From contig WAEK01000004.1 in assembly GCA_011634665.1 (NCBI GenBank), positions 1,082,001 to 1,146,000 on the forward strand: a stretch of DNA of 64,000 nt, written 5' to 3'. The notes under the pieces are model-generated. The model was not told the DNA's origin and did no database searches. It worked only from the letters and a program-made list of their open reading frames with translations. This DNA is from Mortierella sp. BCC40632 (Eukaryota > Mortierellomycota > Mortierellomycetes > Mortierellales > Mortierellaceae). This document shows, piece after piece, positions 22,826 through 38,582 of the stretch (positions are counted from its first letter, which is position 1; every line of letters starts with the position of its first letter). Position numbers and translations under genes: made by a program.

Positions 22826-23663
22826 CTCAAGGGTCAAGGGACATTTTTGCTCAAGGGCCAAGGGGAAGCAAGGGACACGGGCAATGTGGTGTCTGCCTGC
22901 GGCGGCACACGCTGCGATATTCGTTCCGTTTGTGAGAGGAGGGATAAAAAAAAGAGAGAGGGAGGGAGAGAGAAGACTTTTTGCCCGAGTGCGAGCAGGG
23001 ATGCGGCAAGTATGAGGGATGGAGTAATAGCCGCTAGAGACACCACCTTTCAAGGCTCTAATGTGACCGAGAGCAGACAGAGAAAAGGAAGGTAAAGAGA
23101 AAAAGAAGAGAGGAGGGGGGGAAGGAAGAAGAGAGGAGGGCCTAACCAGTGTACTGACGTTGAAGGGGTAGGGGACATCCAAACCAAAGGGGCCCCATGA
23201 AAGCCCGGGAAAGGGGAGAGCAGGACGGTTCGACAAAACCAAGGAGGCCCGAAATGCAGGGAGTACAAACCTATGCTGCGTGCTCAATGGGTAACGAACC
23301 ATCGGCCATATCGTGAAGAGGCGCACTCAAGCTGGGTACCCATTCATTGACAACACCACTTTTCTTCCCTCCCTTTTGCCTGATTATTGGTCAACTCGCC
23401 ATGTGGAAAACAGACAAAGTTTTACAAGAGCATAGGTGTGTCAATGCTTGCTAGACTCGAGAGAGCGCTGCGATGAAAAATAGAACAGTAGCATCAATGT
23501 CACAGAATCACGGAGCCGGTTGTTTGCTATGGATCTAAAGAATGGCTCTTTAGTTCCAATGACGTATCGTTGATGTTACATGCACGGGTCCTTCCTGATG
23601 ATTCATTTGCACCTCTAGCACACTCATGTTTGATTTAATTATTCGTCGTATGGATATTGAGAG
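22370..23663. other. Intergenic region with a GA dinucleotide tract
   Basis: This is upstream of the Sur7-like gene and downstream of the chitin synthase gene. It is purine-rich on the plus strand and holds a (GA)20 tract at 22783-22822. The long frame on the minus strand (22484-23326) is low-complexity sequence opened by the tract and is not called as a gene. Confidence 0.5.
22783..22822 (+). repeat. (GA)n microsatellite
   Basis: About 20 perfect GA units, some 415 bp upstream of the Sur7-like start codon. Confidence 0.95.
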
Positions 23664-26600
23664 CTATTGCGAAGCACCAGCCATGCTGTCCTGCCCGGCA
23701 GGAACTGGTATGGGCTGGTACCATCCAGTAATACCGTTTGTAAGTCCAAGCTTGATCCGTTTCTCGCGTTCAAACTCGCACCATTTCTTCATCACAATCT
23801 TGCTTGAATCAAACTCTCCTTCTTTACCACCATGATGGTCTGCTTTACCCTCTCCTTGGACCTTTCTCGTCTGACCCCATGTAAAGTCGTCAAAGTGCCA
23901 GAACGCGTAGACAGGGAGAACAAAGTTCCAGATCGGGAGTGAAAGAAGGTACATACCCATCCATCCAACATAGACAATCTTGCGACTTGTCATCAAGATC
24001 AGGATCGCTGGCAGACCCAAAATGGCTGCCAACAACATCAATGGAATGATAGGTACGGGCGTGATAATGAACGAGATGACAATCAGGTACAACGTGAACG
24101 AAATAGCGGCCGGCAGTACAACGGTTCCAACGAGTTCCATAAAGATGACGAACTGCATCGAGAAACAAAACGTGCCACAGAGATCTCGAATCAACACCAG
24201 CTCCATCAGATTATGGATGGTAGAGTTGATCCAACGACGGCGTTGTGAAAGCAGAACTGGGAACGAGGTTGGGACTTGAGTCTTGCAAACGGCTTGCGGA
24301 ACAAACATCATCTTGCGCTTGGGGAAGGTCCGAAGCATCAAAGTGGTCAGATATCGATCTTCACCCAGAAGCAGCAGATTCTTTTTGTGGAGCGTATCGA
24401 CCACGTTTTCGGAGTAATGTTCTACAATGTCAGGGTTGGCTAGGACAGGGACCCAGAGTCGGTTCGGACCCTTGGGAGCCTTGATTCGGTACATGCAGAA
24501 ACATCCGGGTAAACATGTCACACCACCAAAGATGGACTCGAACGCCTTGGACAAGTGATGTGAGATGTAGTACTCGAACACTAAAGAGTCGCGAAGGGAG
24601 TTACGGACCATGAAAAAAAAAAAAAAAAAAAAAAAAGTTAGAGGATTATCATCTAGACATGGATCGTTTTTTTTCTTTCTTTCTTTCAAAGAAAATAAAA
24701 CCTCCTTAATCTTACCTTGAATCATGGTGACCCATGATTCCTTCTTGTTTGCAATCTTGGTCTCTCCACACAGACCCATGACGGTTGGATCCTGAGCCAT
24801 ACAAGCAACCATTCTCGTCAAAGAGTCCGGATACACCTTGGTGTCCGCATCGACCATCAATACCAATTCATAGAAATCCGGTGTCACCTTGGTCACATTC
24901 CAGACGGCATTAAAGAATTCATACTCGAGTGGAGTCATCCGTTCGTCAAACATTACTTTTTGCAAAAAGGACATCAAGATAATCTGAGAATCTCGTTTGC
25001 CTCGATTTCCAGGTTTCTTGTCCTGACCTTCGGTTGGAGTACCGCATTTGACAATCACAATCATGGGAACTCTTTGACGTTGCTCAGCCGGAAGCTCACA
25101 ATCATCTGCATATCTGTAATACCCAGCAAAGATCTTGGCCATGTTGTGTCGTTTGGAACCATCAGCAATGGCGATATACGATTGAGGTTCAACATCCTCT
25201 CGAGGGACAATAAAATCGGTCATCATGTCCAAACAAATATCAGGGGTAGTCTTTTCTTCGTTTTCACCTCGGATAATGCCGTCTGCAATGATCAATAATA
25301 ACTTGTGGGATGCTGGATAAGAGGTATTGGCAAGAGAGTCACAAGTCGCGCGGAGTCCCTCCATGCCTTCCGAATAGCAGGTGACCAACATCAGGGTGTG
25401 CAAGAGTGGACATTGCAGCGTGTCTCCTTTGAGTTTGGACATGGAGGCGTTTAGTCCGAGACGGCTCAATCGAGAGGTACTATTGTTGCTGATACTGTTT
25501 CCAGCATTGGATGCGTTCGATGGTTTGAGAGAGTCAGTTCGGCCAGGTCTAGGCATCGAAGAACCAACAAGGGAATTGGAAGACTGGGCTGGTGGGCGCG
25601 GACTTGAGGGCATGCTGCTCCAGCGCCGGGTGGGCGGGGGAAGACCCAAGGGGAAAGGAATCTCTGTCGCCGCAGAGACATGAGACCCGTTGGGGGTGGC
25701 TGTGCCTGAATCGCTAACCGAGTTCCATGATCCTGCAGGCATCACGTTTGCTCGAATCCGCTCGGCACGACTACAAAACCAAACAGGATGAGGGCATTAG
25801 GCAAAGCAGAGGAGGAGAAAAAACAAACACACACAATTTAGAGGAGAAACACAGACCAAGGCGAGTATACATACCGGTGGGTTTCCGAGTTGGGGCTGTC
25901 AACATAAGGTGATGTGTTATCGTCAACCCAGGCCTCGATAATCTCTTGGCGTCTCAACTTGTCTGCAAACGTCTTTTCATCAAAAGAACCAAGTCTCCAA
26001 CTCAACACCCATCCAAAAATGACTGCCAAAAAGAACCTCAGCAAGACGACACCCAAAATGACAATCAACGACACATAGAGCACAATGTCTGCCACGACAC
26101 ATCCGAGAGACAACTGGTCAATGACACCAACTTTGACAATCTCAACCAGACACTTGGTGAGCTTGGTTCGTTCCTTTGTAAAAGACATACTGAGCGAAAT
26201 GTCCTTTCCTGCAAAGGTTCCGTTCATGAATGGGAAGAGACTTGGTGACACTACAATGTTGTCCTCAAGCCACTGGAGTCGATTCAAGTCAAGGACGTTG
26301 CCATTGTAGACCGCATAATTGGTACCAGGCTCCTTGATATCTTCCCAACTGAAATACACCTCACCCATAAAGCGGAGGTGTCGAATAAATTGTCGGGCCT
26401 TGCTGGATTCTGGACTAACATGACAACCCTGTTTTCCAAGTCCTCCAAAGGGTTTCATACCCGTGCCTGTACTGGTCACGACGCAAGGAAAGTAATTCCA
26501 TACGTTGCCATTCTGGTCATGTTGTCGTCCCGTCAGGATCCCCTTGCAAGCCATGTTGACATTCTGGAACATGAAGGTCATATCTTTACCTCCTGCATCG

Positions 26601-27981
26601 GGATAGGGTTTGGCGAGCAGGTTGCTGGTCACTTGTGGGATCTGAGGAGCGGGTGGATGGTTAAAGTCCTTGAGAAGATAGGCTCGACCGAGCAAGACTG
26701 CTGACTGGGCATCAACATGGCCATGACGAATACGTGTAGGTTCTTTGCCGCAGAGTACAACGTTGAATCCAAAAGTAAGAAAACCGACTGAGAAGCAGAG
26801 CATAAAGATAATGGACACTAGAGCGACCTTTTCACGCCATGCCTGCTGAACCTCTGAATTGGCTTTGCCTAAAAGACAACAGCGCCCAAATAGTAGACAT
26901 TTAGAGACGTGGGCGTGTCAATATGCTTGAGATTAATGTGAGAGGAAAAGAAAAAAACAGAAAAAAAAAAGGTGAAAAAGCACTTACCGAGAAGAACCAA
27001 CAATGGTGGAGGGAAGCAGCAGGTCACCATGCGCGAAAAGGCAACCCAGATCGAAGGGCATCTCGACTTGTCATCCTTGTCAGACCCTTTGCCACCTTTC
27101 TTGGGTCCCTTCTTGCTCCCAGCCACTCCTTTACGAGACAAACTTCGTTTAGATCGTTTGTGGCTCTGTGAAGAATGTTGGTGCTGTTGCTGTTGCTGTT
27201 GTTGCGATTGCTTTTCCTTGTCAAAGTCCGGATCCTCACGACGATGTCGCATCCCCGGTCCGTCAAACGACCCGTTATAAAGATATCCAGGACTTCGATC
27301 CGAGTTGCCCATAGAACCAGAGTTTACATCAACGCCATTACCCGCTCCGGCACCGACACCTACACCAGCACCGACCGCGTGCCCGCCATAGATCGAGTTT
27401 CCTGTGACTGATGTTCCCGGATAATAAGTCGCAGCTGGGTTGGTAGGCTGAGGTGCTGCATCAAAGGGGTGAACGGATCCTTGTGATGGGTACCCCATAC
27501 TTCGGTTAACATCTGTAACCGACCCACCATAAGGATACGTATTAATCCCTACACCAGCTCCACCTGCACCACCACCATTCCCATTACCGCCACCGCCTAC
27601 TCCACCTGCACCACCAACATTGACGCTAGCAGCTGCAGCGACGGCAGATCCTGCACCAGCACGTGGAGAGTGAGTAACGATTGAAAGTCCACCCGAGTTT
27701 CGATGACTATGTTGATATGGTTGTGGATGGGGTGGAGCTGATGGTGGAATACCAAAATCCATGGATGGACTTTGGGTTAGTTTCCCAGTGCTGTTGCTGT
27801 TATTACTATGGATACTGCTGTTGCTGCTGCCGTTACCATTTCTGGAGCGGTTAGTGATTTTGCCAGGATGACCTGGGCCCGTGGGTGGTGGTTGCGACCC
27901 CTGAAGACCCAGTGTTTGTGACAACTCTGAATACAGCAGGTCGCTATTATCGGCCTCCAAATCGGACTCCCGGCCTTTCAT
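23664..27981 (-). CDS. Chitin synthase, class IV-like (Chs3 type), apparently active
   Basis: Makes chitin from UDP-GlcNAc at the plasma membrane. Exons 27981-26988, 26868-25875, 25770-24716 and 24580-23664 join in phase to 1319 residues. Order: a disordered Gly/Ser/Asn-rich N-terminus (about 1-310, with a poly-Gln run), two membrane helices, a lumenal or extracellular region resembling the cytochrome-b5-like part of class IV enzymes ([18 protein letters not shown]), a second linker, and the GT2 domain. Catalytic motifs are intact: VDADTKV (about 968), [16 protein letters not shown] (about 1089) and QRRRW (about 1125). At least four C-terminal helices follow. No myosin domain is present. Class IV is judged from this layout. 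A (GA)n tract lies about 370 bp upstream of the start. Compare the degenerate relative at 52627-58728. Confidence 0.95.
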
Positions 27982-28343
27982 CGCTCAGGAGATCTCTCTC
28001 TATAGTACTGGTCGACTATTGTTCATCGGTTGGTTAACAGTCTTTTAAATGTATGGCGATTAAATTCGAGAGAGGGACCACTAGGTGTGAGTGCTGATCC
28101 TACCTGGATAAGGGGAGACGCCAGGCAGAGGAGAGGAGGAGGATAAAAGTGGTGCAGAAGGAAGGAGAACTGAAGGGGGTTGGGGGGTGGTAGGAGATAA
28201 CTTGAAGAGCGTTTGGCGATGAGTGCAGCAGATTTCCTCAGTGGTTGATGGCCAGGCCCATGAGATCTCAAAGTCGCAGATAGAAAGGGGAAGGGGGGAG
28301 GAAGAGGAAGAGGAAGAGGACAGGTGCGTGCTGTTGAAGGAAC

Positions 28344-28404
<61 letters not shown>

Positions 28405-28978
28405 TCAAAGAGGATTTCGAGCACAGGGAAGGTCTGGAAGAGAACGGACAACTCTCCTATCTCCCAGCTGAAATAAAAACGAACCAGCACGGCTCATACA
28501 GCAAGTGAAGGAGGAGAGCGAGAGAACGAGAGAGTGGCAGCAAAAATGAGAGGAAAGCGCGCGCGCGTTCAAGGTGGAGCTGTCACCTCGTTTGTCCACT
28601 AATCACGGATGACAAACAACGTTGACCGGCTGCACTCGCGTTGTTGCTGTCCACACATGCATGCAGAAATTTAGTTCTGGACGAAACCGTGCCATCCCAG
28701 CGTGTGTGTTTTGCTGGCTCGACTCCTCCACGGGGCTTTTGGAATCTGAAAAAGACGTAACGAAACAAAGACCTCAGCCATTCTCTCCTTTTTCTCTTTC
28801 TCTTTCTCTTTTTCTCTCTTTGTTAATCGTCATTTCCTGGTGCACTGGAGAGAAATCCCTAGCTTCTTTTCTTTATTCTCATTCGTGTAACTCGCAGGGG
28901 GCGGGGGCAATCGAGTGTTTTGTGTAATGGCCCTTTCTCCCCTTCCTCTCTATCTTCATTTTTGAGCTAATGGTATCA
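27982..28978. promoter_or_regulatory. Chitin synthase promoter region and Nup85 3' flank
   Basis: The part next to 27981 should hold the promoter and leader of the chitin synthase. It includes a (GA)n tract of about 27 units (28348-28401) and other GA-rich sequence. The part above about 28700 lies past the stop codon of Nup85. No additional gene was seen. Confidence 0.5.
28348..28401 (+). repeat. (GA)n microsatellite
   Basis: About 27 perfect GA units upstream of the chitin synthase gene; CT-rich on that gene's coding strand. Confidence 0.95.
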
Positions 28979-30999
28979 CTACAAAGTAGACTCGGATGTG
29001 GATGGGTGCACAATCGACCGGGCTAGGTTCCTTACTAGAGAAAGCCGGATAGTGTTCAGATATGCTTCACGGTCCTCTGTGACGGCCTCTGCTGAACGGT
29101 CCTTGGACAGGGGTGATGGTACTGGGAGCAACTGAAGGTATTCTGCCTTGTTTTGGGATCCCAAAAGTTCTTCCAGGGCCCTCATCAACACGAACGTGGA
29201 ACTCGTGTCAAAAACGATGGCCGTCTTGTGTTCCAATAATGGCAACGCGTCAAAAAGTAGGATTGCCCAGTATTTTTTAGGTGTCGTATCAGCCATGAAC
29301 ATCGAGATTAGCGTACTTCCAGCCTTGGTTATTTTGCCACTCTATGTTACATAAAAGACTCGTTCAGTATCGGTTTGGTAGCATCCATCCTCAAGCACAT
29401 TTGGATCTTTTTTTTTTTTTTTTTTTTTTACCTTGTACTCCTCGTGAAAAGTTGCATAGGAACGTAAAAAGTCGACATGGTCGTTGGGTGCATGTAATGC
29501 GGGAATGGAGCTCACAGTATCCACGAGGTCAAAGTCCTTGCTCTGCAAGTAATTCTGCATCAGATTGTCGGTCACCTTGGCAACTCGTTGAGGGTCCCTC
29601 GAGGCCATAAAGTGTTGAATTGCTAGAGCATACTGTCCGCGCTTCTCTTCCTCAACTGCAATAACCTATTTTTTTTTTCTGCAGATGAGTAAACAGAGTC
29701 ATGGTATGACATTATGACCTGGGTCATCTAAAGGAAATCGCCACTTACTCTGTGAATAGACTGGAGAGAGTCTGTCAAGTCGTGATCCTTGCAAAATCGA
29801 AGAACCTTGTAAGCTTTTCTGGAAGATTCCAGCGGCACGTGGCAGATCCACTATAAAAGGCGAAAAAAAAAGTGAGGAGAAAAAGTCAGTGTGTGAAAAC
29901 ACCTCGGAGCCTTGGCTATCATTAACCAACATACTTACTTCAGAGAGCATGGCCCTGCCCTTGATGCCACAAAGAAGCAAATAACCAGCGATAGCCTCCC
30001 AGAGATTGGGGTCTGACATCAAACTCTGGGCATAACTGATGATGAAATAGTCGCGAATATTGTGATCCCAGCCTTGAGTACTGAGATCGTTCATGTTGAT
30101 GCCAGACATGTCCAAGTATCCATATTGATTAAGAACGTCGGCAAGGTGAGCCACAAGCCATGCATCCAGTGTTCCACAGAGGCGGATCGTCTAGAGTTTA
30201 GATGGAGATGAGTATAGGGCAATAGCTGTTAGTCATTAATCTCAAGCTCAAGCAATGTGTTTGCTGGAATACGGTCATTGAGGTGAATACCTTGATTGCA
30301 TCCATTTCCAAGATAGCAATCTTGATTTTGTCAAGCAAAGTAGTGTTGTTTCCATCCAAGAACTTGGAGGTACAAATCTTAAGAATCGCTCTAACGGATA
30401 AAGGCAATCATGAGTTGAAAAGTCAGTTCAGTCGATCCGAGCAAGTTCGACACCCCCTCCCCTCAGATCCTTTTAACAATCGTCAAGAAATTCTTCCATA
30501 CCCAAGATCCTGGCGTGCGCATGTTGGGTCTGTGTAAAGAAGGATGGCGGCAAAGGCCTCCTCCCAAGACGAAGTAAATTCTAGGATCTCTTCAATATCG
30601 CCCGTCAAAATGCTGAGAGCCTTCTTTGCGTCTGATCCAAGAGTTTCCATGTGCGAGGACTTTGTGAATTTGCTATGATCATCCAAGATAAATTCACAGT
30701 TAGTTCAGATAGCCCTCTATCTTTCAGCGTTCCTAGTCCAGATGTGATTTTTTTTTTTTTACTATTTTTACAAATCCACCCTTTCCTTTGCCAAAAACTC
30801 TTACTTGCAGTCCTCCTGCCATTTGCGATGCCGTTCATTTGTCTTTCCATCTGGGAGAGTTGTTTCTGATGAAGGAATACCACGGAGGATCCTGACCAAG
30901 GCTTCTAGAGCATCCGCTGTCTCATCATTTTCTTCATCGTTCAAAGTCTGTTCAATCAAATAAACGACCGACTTTCTCATTCCCCGAAGAAGACACCTA

Positions 31000-31046
<47 letters not shown>

Positions 31047-32545
31047 TTGAGAAAAGAAACAAATTAGAAAGTGCATTCTCAACTGAGTTTGCTGGTTCAG
31101 AAGCTCTGGTGTTTGACATGTCGACTGAACCTACTGGTGAACATAAGGCCAGAATTTGTGATGTGACATTTTTCCTGAAGATTTTAGTAGCGTCTCTCCG
31201 AGCTCGACCTCGGGTGCTGTAAAGGTAGAAAGAGTTGAGTCCTCTGTTAGACTTTGTGTAAAAATAATATGAATAAAAGAAAAAGAAGAAAAAAAAAAAA
31301 GGAAAAAGAATTGAAATGAAAGAAAAGATAGGAAAAGAAAATCCTGCATGGAATACACAACTCGCGTCTCTTTACCAGAATCAAGGACATTTAGCCATTC
31401 TCCCATTAGATAAGCAATTGGTTTGTCAGGAGTAAGGAACATGGCTTCAGCGAGTCGCCACACTGCATTAACACTCTCCATCAACTCGATTTCCTGCCCG
31501 ATATAGGTATTGTCCCGATTTTCCAGCTCTCTCTTTGTAGTGTCCTATGGTGGGAAGGGAGAGGAGGGAGAAAGGAAGAGAGGGATTCGACGAATGATCA
31601 GTTTCTATCTCCAAAGGACAAGTTCTTGGTGTAGTCATCCATTTTCATTCAGGCTACGGTATTGCAAGCCATAATACTTTGTTGTTGTTGTTGTTGTTGA
31701 TACTCACATAAAGTTCCAGCAAATATCGTGAAATTCCTTTGCCGTACTGTTTGAAATAGCGTTCATAGCGTTCTGGAGACTTGTAAGGATCTGTGGTCGT
31801 TGTGTTGAGGAACACGCCATACATTTGTGTAATAAACTACCGTTCAAAAGTTGAGAGTAGAAATAGTTAGCAACAAATCTACTAAAAAAGAAAAACAGAA
31901 AGAAAGAAAGAAAACATGCCACCGCCTTACTGGAATCCTGATCTCTGCAATCGAAGCCTGGCAAAGATACACAGCAGTATCCTTCGGGGAGACGGTTTGC
32001 TTGATTGGAAACTATTTCGTATCACGAAACCATGAGAGAGAGAGAGAGAGAGGGAGGAAGAGAGGAAGAGAGAGGAAGAGGATGCGGAGAGAATCCAGGC
32101 AGCGGAAAAAAAAACTATTAAAGTCGGCTCATATTCAAGTCAACTTTTGCGAGAAGTACAATGAGCGAAGCTACTGGATAAAGACCTCCTTGCCCTGTGG
32201 ATTGACAATACTGGATCTGTATTTTCAACCTACCTCCTCTGCGCCTTTCTTTCCAGCAACGTATACAGCCACTTCGTTGGTATTGGGTCGGAAGGTAGAT
32301 CGAATTGTCCTGTTCTTAGCTGTCCAGTCCTTGACAGAGATACCCTTGCCAATGGGACTGGGGTCCAGGTAGAGAGTTGGGATGGGATCAACCTCCATGT
32401 CCTCTTCTAACAGCTGATCTTTGGCTACACTGTTCACTCCACCATCCTGCAAGTCCATGGTGGGATGGCTGAAAATGGAGCGGCGCGTAGTGCTGGCGCC
32501 GAATCCCGATCCAGTCGAGGGTTTGATAAGAGTGATTCCTGACAT
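28979..32545 (-). CDS. NUP85: Nucleoporin Nup85, Y-complex subunit of the nuclear pore
   Basis: Nup85 is an alpha-helical scaffold protein of the Nup84/Nup107 Y-complex. The best evidence is the C-terminus: YWAILLFDALPLLEHK, FVLMRALEELLGSQ and TIRLSLVRNLARSIV match the conserved end of Nup85 in position and sequence. Earlier exons fit too: WRLAEAMFLTPDKPIAYLMG, YWAILLF preceded by VLEDGCYQ, and LAAHLADVLNQYGYLD near 30120. Translation starts at ATG 32545 (MSGITLIKPSTGSG), followed by an N-terminal beta-rich segment (DWTAKNRTIRSTFRPNTNE). The gene has about ten exons; not every junction was resolved, mainly those between 31.9 and 32.25 kb. Several introns carry long T or A runs (29410-29429, 31001-31039). 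Confidence 0.88.
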
Positions 32546-34933
<2,388 letters not shown>

Positions 34934-35753
34934 GTGGGTCCACCTCACCTTCCCACAAACAGGTCCTTGTGCCGTCTCTCTTCTCTCTGTCTCTCTCTAT
35001 CCCCCACTCCCCAGAAGTAGCACAGTCCCGTTGAAAAAAAAAGAGTCTCCAGATGGTCCTGTCGTCTTGCATTTTCTCTTTTGTAAATAATAACAATAAA
35101 AAAAAAAAAAAAGACTAGCAAAAGCAGCGGCACAAGCTGACTTTAACAACATTTGAAAGATTCTCCTATGTGGTGATGGTGGCAAAGACAGATAAGAAGT
35201 GTGTGTCTTGATGAAAAATGTGAAATTTGAAAGTGTGCCAAGAGAGAGAGAGAGAGAGAGAGAGCGGAGTAAGTAGTTGTTGGTCCCATGGGGGGAGGGG
35301 TGATATAAATTTGGAAAGACGAGTGTGTGAGTGTGAGTGTCAAAGGGCTGTAGTCCTTTGAATGAACAGAAGTGAGGCGTCGCGTATGTGCATGTGTTTT
35401 TTTTTTTTTTTTTTTGTTGTATTCTCCTCCTTCTTCTCCTCCTTTCTTCATTTCCTTTCTCTTCTCAAACAACAACAACAACAACAACAACTATTCCATT
35501 AGGTCCCCCTCCTCTGGTTCATCTCTTGACTCCTTCTCCCTTTTTTATTTTTGCCATTTCTACTTTGCACTTGCTTGCATTCCTATCCGCCCTACTTTTC
35601 TTCTCTTCCGTCCTTTGCAATCCGAACAGTCAGACATTGCCTCCAGTCATAAACGGAGAAAAAAAAAAAAAGAAAGAAAGAAAGAAAAGAAAAGAGCGAG
35701 CTTAATAAAAATAATAATAAAAAAGGGGGGGTGAGGGAACCGACATTTCAGCA
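34934..35753. other. Polyubiquitin 3' flank and PalC upstream region
   Basis: It contains a (GA)n tract near 35241-35262, about 490 bp upstream of the PalC start, and a CAA repeat (35468-35490). T and A runs are frequent. Frames seen here are low complexity. No gene was recognised. Confidence 0.5.
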
Positions 35754-38097
35754 ATGACCACCATCGGGTTTCCATATGTCCTTCCAACAACAGGAAATGT
35801 GTCGATGCAAGAGTTTTTTGCACCCAATGCACAACTCCAACGACAAGTTTCTGATGCCACTGCATTCCGAGGTCGACTTCGCGCTGCATTGAAAGAACAT
35901 AAACTTTCTGACAAGCAAGACTATCTGAATATTCAAAAGGCAAGGCTGAAGTACATAGGATGAATTCTTCGCGTATCTTTTTTTTTTTTTTTTCTTCTTT
36001 CTCTCTTTCTCTCTCTCTTTTTTGCAACTCGTCTCAAAGAATTTCAGCTCTACATTCTCACTCATTGTGTGGCGTTTTTTTTTTCTCCTGTCTTTGCGAT
36101 GGAACCTCACCCGACTCCCCCTTGCCCCCCCATTCCTCCTCAACTCCAATTTTTTTTTAAATAATAATTAGGCTGTGGAAGACTATATTCCAATGGTCCT
36201 GGGATTGGCCGCAGCCGTTGAGAGCTCAGAGCTGCGGCTGATCAACGAAGTTGGTAAAAAAAGACATTTCTGTAAACTCTTTTTTTTTTTTTATCAGCAT
36301 GTGTGTACGTGTGTTGTCATCGATTTGGGGCAACCTGGTAGCGTTTGAACTGAACAATCTTCTCGTTTCTGCCTCCTCTTGATAGAGACAACCTGGCGAT
36401 GCACATTATCCAACTTGGCCCTGTCCACCAAACAGCCTCGAGTCAAGCAAAAATCCATCTACTTCGAGACCATCTTTACCTTTCTCACGCTCGGCTATGT
36501 CCTCATGGACCGTGCCAACGAATATGCTCACTCAACACAACGCAAGATCCTCATTGCTATCGGTGATCTCTCTGCCTATGCTGCTGGTGGCGCTTTTGGA
36601 GACATTTCTGCGATGGGTTCCAACAGTCCCCTCTCTGCTGCTGCTTCGGTCGCCTCGTCTGCTTCTAGTCATCATGGAACTGGAGTGAGTGGGACCAAGA
36701 GTTCCAAGCCAAGTGCTGCCTCTCGACTATTCAAAAAGAGTACAAGCAGTTCAGGATCCGGTTCTTCCAAAGGAAGCAAGTCCAACACCAACACCATTGG
36801 CGAGTTTACAGACTATTTGACGGATGAAGATTTAGCCAGGATCGATCAACAATTGACCATGGCAGCTGATCTGTATTGTCGTGCTGCAGGAGTCTTTGAA
36901 TATATTGCACAGGAATTGATCCCACGTTGGAACTCGTCCTTAATTGTTGTCCCCAAGATGGCGGATGGATCGGATGCTACGCCTGGTGGAAAGATTCAAT
37001 CAGAAAGCTCCAGACCAGTTGATGTCCAAACAAGTCTTGTTTCGGCAAATATTCGGTAAGATTGCATTGTTTTTTCATGCTTCATATTGAAAGGAAAGAG
37101 ACACGCCTCGATTTTGTCCGCATGGCCAACTCGATTTGTCAGTTCTTATAGATGATCAAATGAGAACTTGATAAAAAAAAATTGCTATGCCTTGAAGCTG
37201 ACTTACTAATCCCTTCCCCCTTCCCCTAAAAGATTGGCGCTAGCAGAGGCTCACGCGTGCACGGTCAGAAAAGCTTCCATCAAGGCTGCTAGAGCATCCG
37301 CCATTCGACAAGCAACAGCCATGACCGGTGCTGGATCAGGAAGCAGTGGCAATGGAAGCGGTGCAGGCTCCAAGGCCTCGTATGTACTCTTGGCAAAGAT
37401 TTCAATTGGTGTCAAGGAGGAGTATGAACGAGCTTATGGATTATTGAAATCTGTCAAGGACTTGAACGAGATCTCGAGCGACCTTCGAAACCATGTCAAG
37501 GATGGCAAGGTTTATTACGAAGCGCTGGCACATACGCTTTTGGGCATGGATGCCTACGAGTCCCAGTAAGACTTTTTGTTTTGTTTTGTTTTGTTTTCAT
37601 TGTTGCTGAAGAATGACCTATTGACAGGAATCGGTCAATTCGTGGGTCTACAAGTTTACTCTCTTCCTGAAAGAGAGAATTCTAACTTTTTCATAAAAAA
37701 AAATCTGCCTCTTGCCCTTGAATTCTTTTTTCATAGACAATATGGCAAAGCAATCGGATTCATGTCTGCAGCCCGTGCATCTTTTGCGACCCTCACCAAA
37801 TCCAAATCTTCTTTCCATACCATTGCTCAAGTGGCCGCCTTTGAATACCGTCTTGCGAATGAAAGATGTCTTGCCTATGAGAAAATCAATGACTCGGTCA
37901 CGTTCGAAAAGGTTCCTTCACCCACAGAATTATTGGCGGTCATGCCCTCGGGTCGAGATTTACTCTCGGTGAAAAAATATCTGGCCCCTAAACCGGCGTT
38001 TGGTGTTCCTGTTTCTGGGAATGGATCTGGTGCAGGTGCTGCAGGGGATGAGGATGTCAATCAAATTGCTTATGCTCTTCAGGGTGCCTATTTTTAA
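35754..38097 (+). CDS. palC: PalC/Rim23-like BRO1-domain protein of the ambient-pH (Pal/RIM) pathway
   Basis: PalC links the plasma-membrane pH-sensing complex to ESCRT-III through its BRO1 domain. Exons 35754-35939, 36172-36253, 36386-37055, 37233-37565 and 37737-38097 join to 543 residues. The N-terminus FPYVLPTTGNVSMQEFF and the following AVEDYIPMVLGL match PalC. Later helices include TTWRCTLSNLALSTKQPRVK, YERAYGLLKSVKDLNEI and YGKAIGFMSAARASF. A Ser/Gly-rich insertion of about 60 residues (around 36630-36800) splits the BRO1 helices. The first intron starts with GC, not GT (AAG|GCAAGG), because only this junction keeps the frame. Start is ATG 35754. Confidence 0.85.
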
Positions 38098-38582
38098 GAG
38101 CTAGAGTTTTATCCAAAAAAAAAAAAAAAAAAAAAAAAAGACGTTCGAAGAGAAACCAAAAAAACTTTTTTTTTTTTCTATTTTATCGTAGTAGAGAAAG
38201 TCTGTAGAGAAATGACATGAAGTTTATTTGACAGACAAGAGTAAATCAAGGAGAATGCAACAGCATGAGAGAAAAAAAAATATTGTATAAATGTCTTCTT
38301 TTTGCAAATAAAAAAAGATGGGAAGAGAAAAAGAAAAGAAAAGAAAGAAAGTGCTCAGAGTGTGTTGTTATACAGAAGAAAATGGAACGCGGTTTCAAGA
38401 TGGCCCATATCTAGTTGGGTCCATCACAGTATCTCTCTCTCTCTTTCTCTCTCTCTCTCTTTCTCCCTCTCTCTCTTTCTCTCTCTCTTAAACACCACAA
38501 CACTACCGTCGACATATTGGTTCATCTGTAAAAGCTACAGTGCAACCCTCATCCTCTTCCCAGAGAGCCTCCTCATGAGTTA
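38098..38582. other. Convergent intergenic region; CT-rich tract
   Basis: It lies between the stop codons of PalC (+) and exportin-7 (-). It holds an A run (38116-38139) and a CT-rich tract (38430-38490). No gene was seen. Confidence 0.5.

Noticed and set aside
22484..23326. A 280-codon minus-strand open frame rich in Ser, Leu and Phe
   Set aside because: It reads through a (CT)20 tract and C/T-rich DNA; the composition is that of the repeat, with no domain.
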